A stretch of DNA of 34,639 nucleotides from CAIPSZ01 sp038065015 (lineage in GTDB: Bacteria > Patescibacteriota > Patescibacteriia > PEXW01): positions 1-34,639 of the forward strand of contig JBBTRU010000063.1 in the NCBI GenBank assembly GCA_038065015.1. Reading direction: 5' to 3'. Positions 30,892-34,639 of this stretch are shown here, in pieces; positions within the stretch are counted from its first letter, which is position 1, and every line of letters begins with the position of its first letter. The position numbers and the translations under genes are program-made. The notes below the pieces were generated by a model. It was not told the DNA's origin, did no database searches, and worked only from the letters and a program-made list of their open reading frames with translations.

Positions 30892-32005
30892 CGCGCGGTT
30901 CTACGGCAGCCTGGGCAAAGGCCTGGGGCGGTACACCGAGCGGCTCATCCACCACCTCGAGCAGCTTGCCCCGGCCGGGGACGAGTTTGTCATTTTTCTG
31001 CGGCAAGAAAACTGGGCGGACTACCAGCCGGCGAACCCCCGGTTCACCAAGCAGTTAGCGGACTTTCCGTGGTACTCGATTGCCGAGCAGGTGCGCATGC
31101 CAAAGTTGGTACGCGCGGCCCAACTGGATGTGATGCACTACCCGCACTTCAACGTGCCGGTGCTTACGCCGAAACCTTTCGTGGTTACGGTACACGATCT
31201 CATCCTGACGCACTTTCCCACACGGCGGGCCACCACGCTCGGCCCCCTAAAGTACTGGCTCAAGCAGCTTGCCTACCGGGTGGTGCTAAGTCGTGCCGTC
31301 GCCCGTGCCAGCCGCATCTTAACGGTTTCGGAATTTACCAAGCAGGATATCCAGCAGTACTTTGGCTACGACCCCAAGAAAATTACCGTTGCGTACGAAG
31401 CAGTCGATGCCTTCCCTCGGCCAGCCGTCAACGATGCCGAAGTACGCACACGCTTGCAGCTGCCGCAGCGGTTCTTGCTCTACGTTGGCAATGCCTACCC
31501 GCACAAAAATTTGGAACAACTCATTGCGCTGGTGCAAGCGTTGCCCGCACACTACCGCGACCTCCACGTCGTTATTGTGTGCAAGCAGGATTACTTCTTG
31601 CAGCGCGTGCAGGCTTTGGTGCAGCAGGCCAACGTGGCAGACCGCGTACATTTTACCGGGTACGTGAGTGATGCCGACCTGGGCGCGCTCTACCGGCTGG
31701 CGCACGCCTACATTTTTCCCAGCTTGTACGAAGGCTTTGGCTTGCCTCCGCTCGAAGCCATGGCGCAGGGCACGCCCGTGCTCTCGTCCGACGCGGCCTG
31801 CATGCGAGAAATCCTCGGGGCTGCCGCGCTCTACTTCAACCCGCGTGACGTGCATGGTATGCTGGCTGCACTGCAAAAACTTGATGCCGACCCGGCAACG
31901 CGCGCCAAGCTGATTGCCGCCGGGCGCGCCCAAGTGCAACGCTACTCTTGGTCCGCGCTTGCCCGCACTACTCTGCAGGCTTACCATGATATTCATCAAC
32001 CATGA
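30875..32005 (+). CDS. Glycosyltransferase, GT4-type
   Basis: The 376-residue protein starts MRIGIDARFYGSLGKGLGRY. FVVTVHDLILTHFP, ILTVSEFTKQDIQQYFGYDP, FLLYVGNAYPHKNLEQLI and SLYEGFGLPPLEAMAQGTPV follow in the GT4 order, with the EX7E motif near residue 285. Its motifs parallel those of the preceding gene (VTVHDL, VSEFT/VSEHT, SLYEGFG), so the two are probably paralogues with different acceptor or linkage use. Start overlaps the previous gene by 17 nt; the TGA stop overlaps the next ATG (ATGA). Confidence 0.93.
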   Translation: MRIGIDARFYGSLGKGLGRYTERLIHHLEQLAPAGDEFVIFLRQENWADYQPANPRFTKQLADFPWYSIAEQVRMPKLVRAAQLDVMHYPHFNVPVLTPKPFVVTVHDLILTHFPTRRATTLGPLKYWLKQLAYRVVLSRAVARASRILTVSEFTKQDIQQYFGYDPKKITVAYEAVDAFPRPAVNDAEVRTRLQLPQRFLLYVGNAYPHKNLEQLIALVQALPAHYRDLHVVIVCKQDYFLQRVQALVQQANVADRVHFTGYVSDADLGALYRLAHAYIFPSLYEGFGLPPLEAMAQGTPVLSSDAACMREILGAAALYFNPRDVHGMLAALQKLDADPATRAKLIAAGRAQVQRYSWSALARTTLQAYHDIHQP

Positions 32006-34251
32006 GCACTGCCCGAAATCCCCAAGACATTCCCGAGGAGAACATCCTTGACCTTCGAACGCCAAAGGCGATACCCCCGGGTGGCGTTGACCAATCATAT
32101 GGGCGGCCTGCCAAGCGCGGACACGTAGACTTCTTATCCAAAGTCGAGCGGGGCGAGGCAGCCATTGACGCCAAGGTGCGTTCGTGGTTTTCCCGCACGC
32201 CAAAAGTAGCTGCCCCTTCGCCGGTGGTTGCACCAGCACCCGAGCGCCAGGCCGTTGTGGCGGCCGCGCCAGTTGCAGCAAGCATGCCACGAGTAACACG
32301 CAAATTTGCCTACCCCCAGACCTTGCGCTTTGCGGCGAGCGTGGCCGTGCTCGTGCTGGCCGTGTTTGCTGCGCGCTTCCTGGGCCACGTGCAGCAGGCC
32401 AAAGGCGACGTGCTCGGGGCGTCAACCGAAGCCCTGCAGCGCTTGCTCGCCGCCAGCAGCGCGGCGCAGGCGTTGGAGTTTGGGACGTCCAAAAATGAGC
32501 TTAGCGCGGCGCAGGATGCATTTGCGAGTGCGGAAAAAGATTTGCTGGATGTTGCGGGTGCCTTAAAAAATTTGCCCGGTGCCGGCCAAGTGCGCAGTGC
32601 GGAAAAGTTTTTGCAAGCCGGCCAAGCAGTTACGCGGGCCGCCGGGGCACTCGCCGAGGGCGCGCAAGCCCTGACGCAAGATCCTGGCACCACGACCCCG
32701 CTGGTCAACGTCGTTGCCCAGTTGCAGAAAGCTTTGACCCCGACTGTGCAAGATTTGGCGAGTGCGGCCACCTTGCTTCAGGCTGTGCGGCCGCAGGACG
32801 TACCCAAAGACTACCAAGCAGCGTTTACCGAATTGCAGCAGCAGCTGCCGGCGCTCAAAGTGCAGTTCGAGCGCATGGCCAGTGTCGGGAGTTTTTTCCA
32901 GGCTTTCCTTGCCACCCAGGGTACGTCGAAGCGCTATCTCTTTGCTTTCCAAAATAGCAACGAGTTGCGGCCCACCGGCGGTTTCCTGGGCAGCTTGGCA
33001 ATTGCCGAAATGACGAACGGCGAGTTAACAAAAATCGAAGTGCCCTCGGGCGGGGTGTACGACGTCAGCGGCCAGACCGCTTTGCGCGCCATTGCCCCGC
33101 AGCCCTTGCAACTGGTGCAAGCCAACTGGAATTTGCAAGATGCCAACTGGTTTCCGGATTTTCCCACCTCGGCCAAGAAAGTGCTGGCGTACTACGATTC
33201 GGCCGGGGGGACGCCGGTGGACGGCGTACTGGCGGTGACGCCGGCGGTGTTGCAATCTTTCCTCAAGCTCACCGGGCCGGTGGCAGTGCCGGAAGTCGGC
33301 ATAACCTTTACGGCAGAAAATTTTGTTACCGAAGTGCAAAAAGCCATTAAAGCCGCCGAGCAAAAAGACTACACCAAGCCCAAGCTCGTCCTCGGCTACC
33401 TGGCGCCGCGCATTCTTAGCCGGGCCTTCAGCCTTACGCAGCAGCAACTGTGGCAATTGCTCGGGAGCATGCAAGGCCACTTAGTCAGCCGCGACATTCA
33501 GTTCTACTTTACCAATCCTGCCACCCAGCAGCAGGCCCTGGATCTTGGCTGGGCGGGCGAATTGCGGCAGAGCGAGAAAGACTTTTTGCACATTAACCGC
33601 GCCAACCTGGCCGGCGGCAAGACCGACGGGGTCATCGAAGAAGTCACGAGCCATACTGCGGTCGTAGCGGCTGACGGCACTATTACCGATACCGTCACCA
33701 TCATCCGCAAGCACAACGGCACACTGCACGATGCGTTTACCGGTGACCGGAACAATGTTTACATTCGTTTCTACGTGCCCAACGGCAGCACGCTGCTCAA
33801 TGCCAGCGGCTTCGACCGCATCGACCCCAAGCGCTTCCGCGCGCCCTCGCCCGACTACCTACCCGACCCCGACCTTGCCGCCCTCGAAACCGGCGCCACC
33901 ATCCACGAGACTTCGGGTACGCGCGTAAGCACCGAAGCCGGGCACACCGTCTTTGGCAACTGGTTGGGCGTAGCGCCTGGGGAAGTGGTGAAAGCGACGC
34001 TCACGTACACCTTGCCGTTTAAGCTACAGGTTGGCGGCTTCTTCAGCCGGACGGATACGTACAGCTTGCTGGTGCAAATGCAGGCCGGTACTGCTCCGGG
34101 TTTCACTTCGAACCTCACCCTGCCCAGCGCGTGGCAGAGCTCCTGGTCGGGCAGCACAGCCCCGGTCTTCGAGAAAACGAGCGATGCCAGCTTCCGCCTG
34201 GCCGGGGATTTGAACAAGGATTTGTACTACGGGGTGGTGGTGAAGGAGTAA
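32002..34251 (+). CDS. DUF4012 membrane-anchored protein
   Basis: The 749-residue protein has a long Pro/Ala-rich cytoplasmic region (1-105), one membrane helix at about 109-130 (FAASVAVLVLAVFAARFLG), an Ala/Leu/Gln-rich helical part (about 140-300, possibly coiled coil), then the DUF4012 core: FAFQNSNELRPTGGFLGSLA at about 313-332, with EVPSGGVYDVSGQ and PTSAKKVLAYYDSAGG following. The domain's function is not established; it often accompanies polysaccharide genes, as here. The ATG overlaps the previous stop (ATGA), so it belongs to the operon and is its last gene. A TACGAA element begins directly after the stop codon. Confidence 0.9.
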   Translation: MSTARNPQDIPEENILDLRTPKAIPPGGVDQSYGRPAKRGHVDFLSKVERGEAAIDAKVRSWFSRTPKVAAPSPVVAPAPERQAVVAAAPVAASMPRVTRKFAYPQTLRFAASVAVLVLAVFAARFLGHVQQAKGDVLGASTEALQRLLAASSAAQALEFGTSKNELSAAQDAFASAEKDLLDVAGALKNLPGAGQVRSAEKFLQAGQAVTRAAGALAEGAQALTQDPGTTTPLVNVVAQLQKALTPTVQDLASAATLLQAVRPQDVPKDYQAAFTELQQQLPALKVQFERMASVGSFFQAFLATQGTSKRYLFAFQNSNELRPTGGFLGSLAIAEMTNGELTKIEVPSGGVYDVSGQTALRAIAPQPLQLVQANWNLQDANWFPDFPTSAKKVLAYYDSAGGTPVDGVLAVTPAVLQSFLKLTGPVAVPEVGITFTAENFVTEVQKAIKAAEQKDYTKPKLVLGYLAPRILSRAFSLTQQQLWQLLGSMQGHLVSRDIQFYFTNPATQQQALDLGWAGELRQSEKDFLHINRANLAGGKTDGVIEEVTSHTAVVAADGTITDTVTIIRKHNGTLHDAFTGDRNNVYIRFYVPNGSTLLNASGFDRIDPKRFRAPSPDYLPDPDLAALETGATIHETSGTRVSTEAGHTVFGNWLGVAPGEVVKATLTYTLPFKLQVGGFFSRTDTYSLLVQMQAGTAPGFTSNLTLPSAWQSSWSGSTAPVFEKTSDASFRLAGDLNKDLYYGVVVKE

Positions 34252-34369
34252 GTTACGAAATACGAATAGTTACTACGAAACTACGAATTACGAATTCCTT
34301 TAGCACTTGCCACCTTCGTTACAGCGATTCGTATTTCGTATATTCGTAGCTTTTTTCGTAATTCGTAAT
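34252..34369. repeat. TACGAA inverted-repeat element, copy D (118 bp)
   Basis: The outer 15 bp match as inverted repeats in 13 positions, with several TACGAA units on the left and ATTCGTA units on the right. It begins immediately after the DUF4012 stop codon. It is followed by the GCTAAT-TAGCC motif also seen behind copy B. Confidence 0.9.
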
Positions 34370-34422
34370 CCTGGATTTCCGCTAATCCTAGCCCTTTTGG
34401 CTAACCTTAGCCATTTGTGGTA

Positions 34423-34451
34423 TTGACAGGATATACCCCCGCGTGTATACT
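34423..34451 (+). promoter_or_regulatory. Strong promoter near the right edge
   Basis: TTGACA (34423-34428), 17-bp spacer, TATACT (34446-34451). With a perfect -35 and 5 of 6 in the -10, this is the best plus-strand promoter in the window. Start near 34458. Confidence 0.85.
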
Positions 34452-34456
34452 CCTCG

Positions 34457-34639
34457 GTTAGGTTGAAAATCTAAACATTCCCCAGCAGTCCCTTTGCCGA
34501 TTGAGAGAGCGGTGCAGGGCGGCCAATGGCATATAGCCTATGGCAAACGAAGAGTGCTCTCTCAAATAGAGGACTCTATTTTTGTGCCTAACGATATGGA
34601 GGGGGTTGGTCATCCGCAAGGATGAGCAAGCGAGATGTG
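34457..34639 (+). ncRNA. Start of a structured transcript, continues past the window
   Basis: No coding frame is seen. The predicted RNA has a long-range stem GTTAGG/CCTAAC (34457-34462 with 34587-34592), a perfect 10-bp stem TTGAGAGAGC/GCTCTCTCAA (34501-34510 with 34556-34565), a small hairpin at 34565-34580 and a 10-bp hairpin with a GCAA tetraloop (34606-34629, one mismatch). It could be an rRNA-operon leader or a housekeeping or regulatory RNA; I cannot name a family. Confidence 0.45.

Noticed and set aside
26474..34251. Integrated phage or transposon around rnpB and the glycan operon
   Set aside because: No integrase, transposase or phage structural gene is present anywhere in the window.
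34606..34629. SRP RNA tip
   Set aside because: The hairpin has a GCAA loop, but the conserved internal loops of SRP helix 8 are missing.
1..34639. Alternative genetic code (UGA as Gly or Trp)
   Set aside because: Three genes end in TGA in sensible places (25711, 30891, 32005) and none needs TGA read-through.

Overview
The window looks like a chromosomal segment of a Candidate Phyla Radiation (Patescibacteria) bacterium. The evidence is combined: a short MutY without its C-terminal domain, a CAP-domain protein fused to an NBR1-type Ig domain, a DUF4012 protein at the end of a sugar-polymer cluster, a giant DUF11/vWA surface protein beside a sortase, compact gene packing, and many genes with a -10 box 6-9 nt before the start codon and no Shine-Dalgarno site. 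Both TAG and TAA stops are common and three genes end in TGA, so the code is standard and the UGA-recoding lineages are excluded. I cannot place it below phylum level.

Layout. 1-1168 (minus): 5' part of dnaX, running off the left edge. 1304-4220 (plus): ispH, a short mutY, a VIT1-like metal transporter and a MIP18/DUF59 protein. 4274-4744 (minus): a two-gene unit of small unknown proteins with its own promoter, Shine-Dalgarno sites and terminator. 4862-10171 (mostly plus): ZIP transporter, tRNA-Pro, uppS, a five-helix membrane protein, a CBS protein, mutM, a divergent PAP2 protein (minus) and uppP. 10280-19469 (minus): cell-surface block with an Ig-like membrane protein, a CAP protein, a sortase and a 1715-residue surface protein. 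19979-22998: HU (minus) and a P-type ATPase (plus). 23167-26653: tyrS, a membrane-anchored unknown protein, a tRNA-Tyr locus and rnpB. 26654-34251 (plus): six-gene envelope polysaccharide operon. 34252-34639: a repeat element and a strong promoter with a structured leader.

How the genes work together. IspH, UppS and UppP make and recycle the undecaprenyl carrier, which the sugar-phosphate transferase at 26654 would load and the three glycosyltransferases extend. The sortase probably anchors the giant protein, whose C-terminus ends in a degenerate sorting signal, a membrane helix and a basic tail. MutY and MutM are two parts of the oxidised-guanine repair system.

Most unusual features. (1) An intact tRNA-Tyr lies inside a second tRNA-Tyr copy that is split and filled with palindromes, and whose altered acceptor strands still pair. 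(2) A family of ~120-bp inverted-repeat elements built from TACGAA units starts within 2 nt of a stop codon in three of four cases. (3) Short GC-rich palindromes occur in rnpB and in the split tRNA. (4) A promoter-hairpin-terminator unit at 11610-11789 looks like an unannotated small RNA or attenuator.
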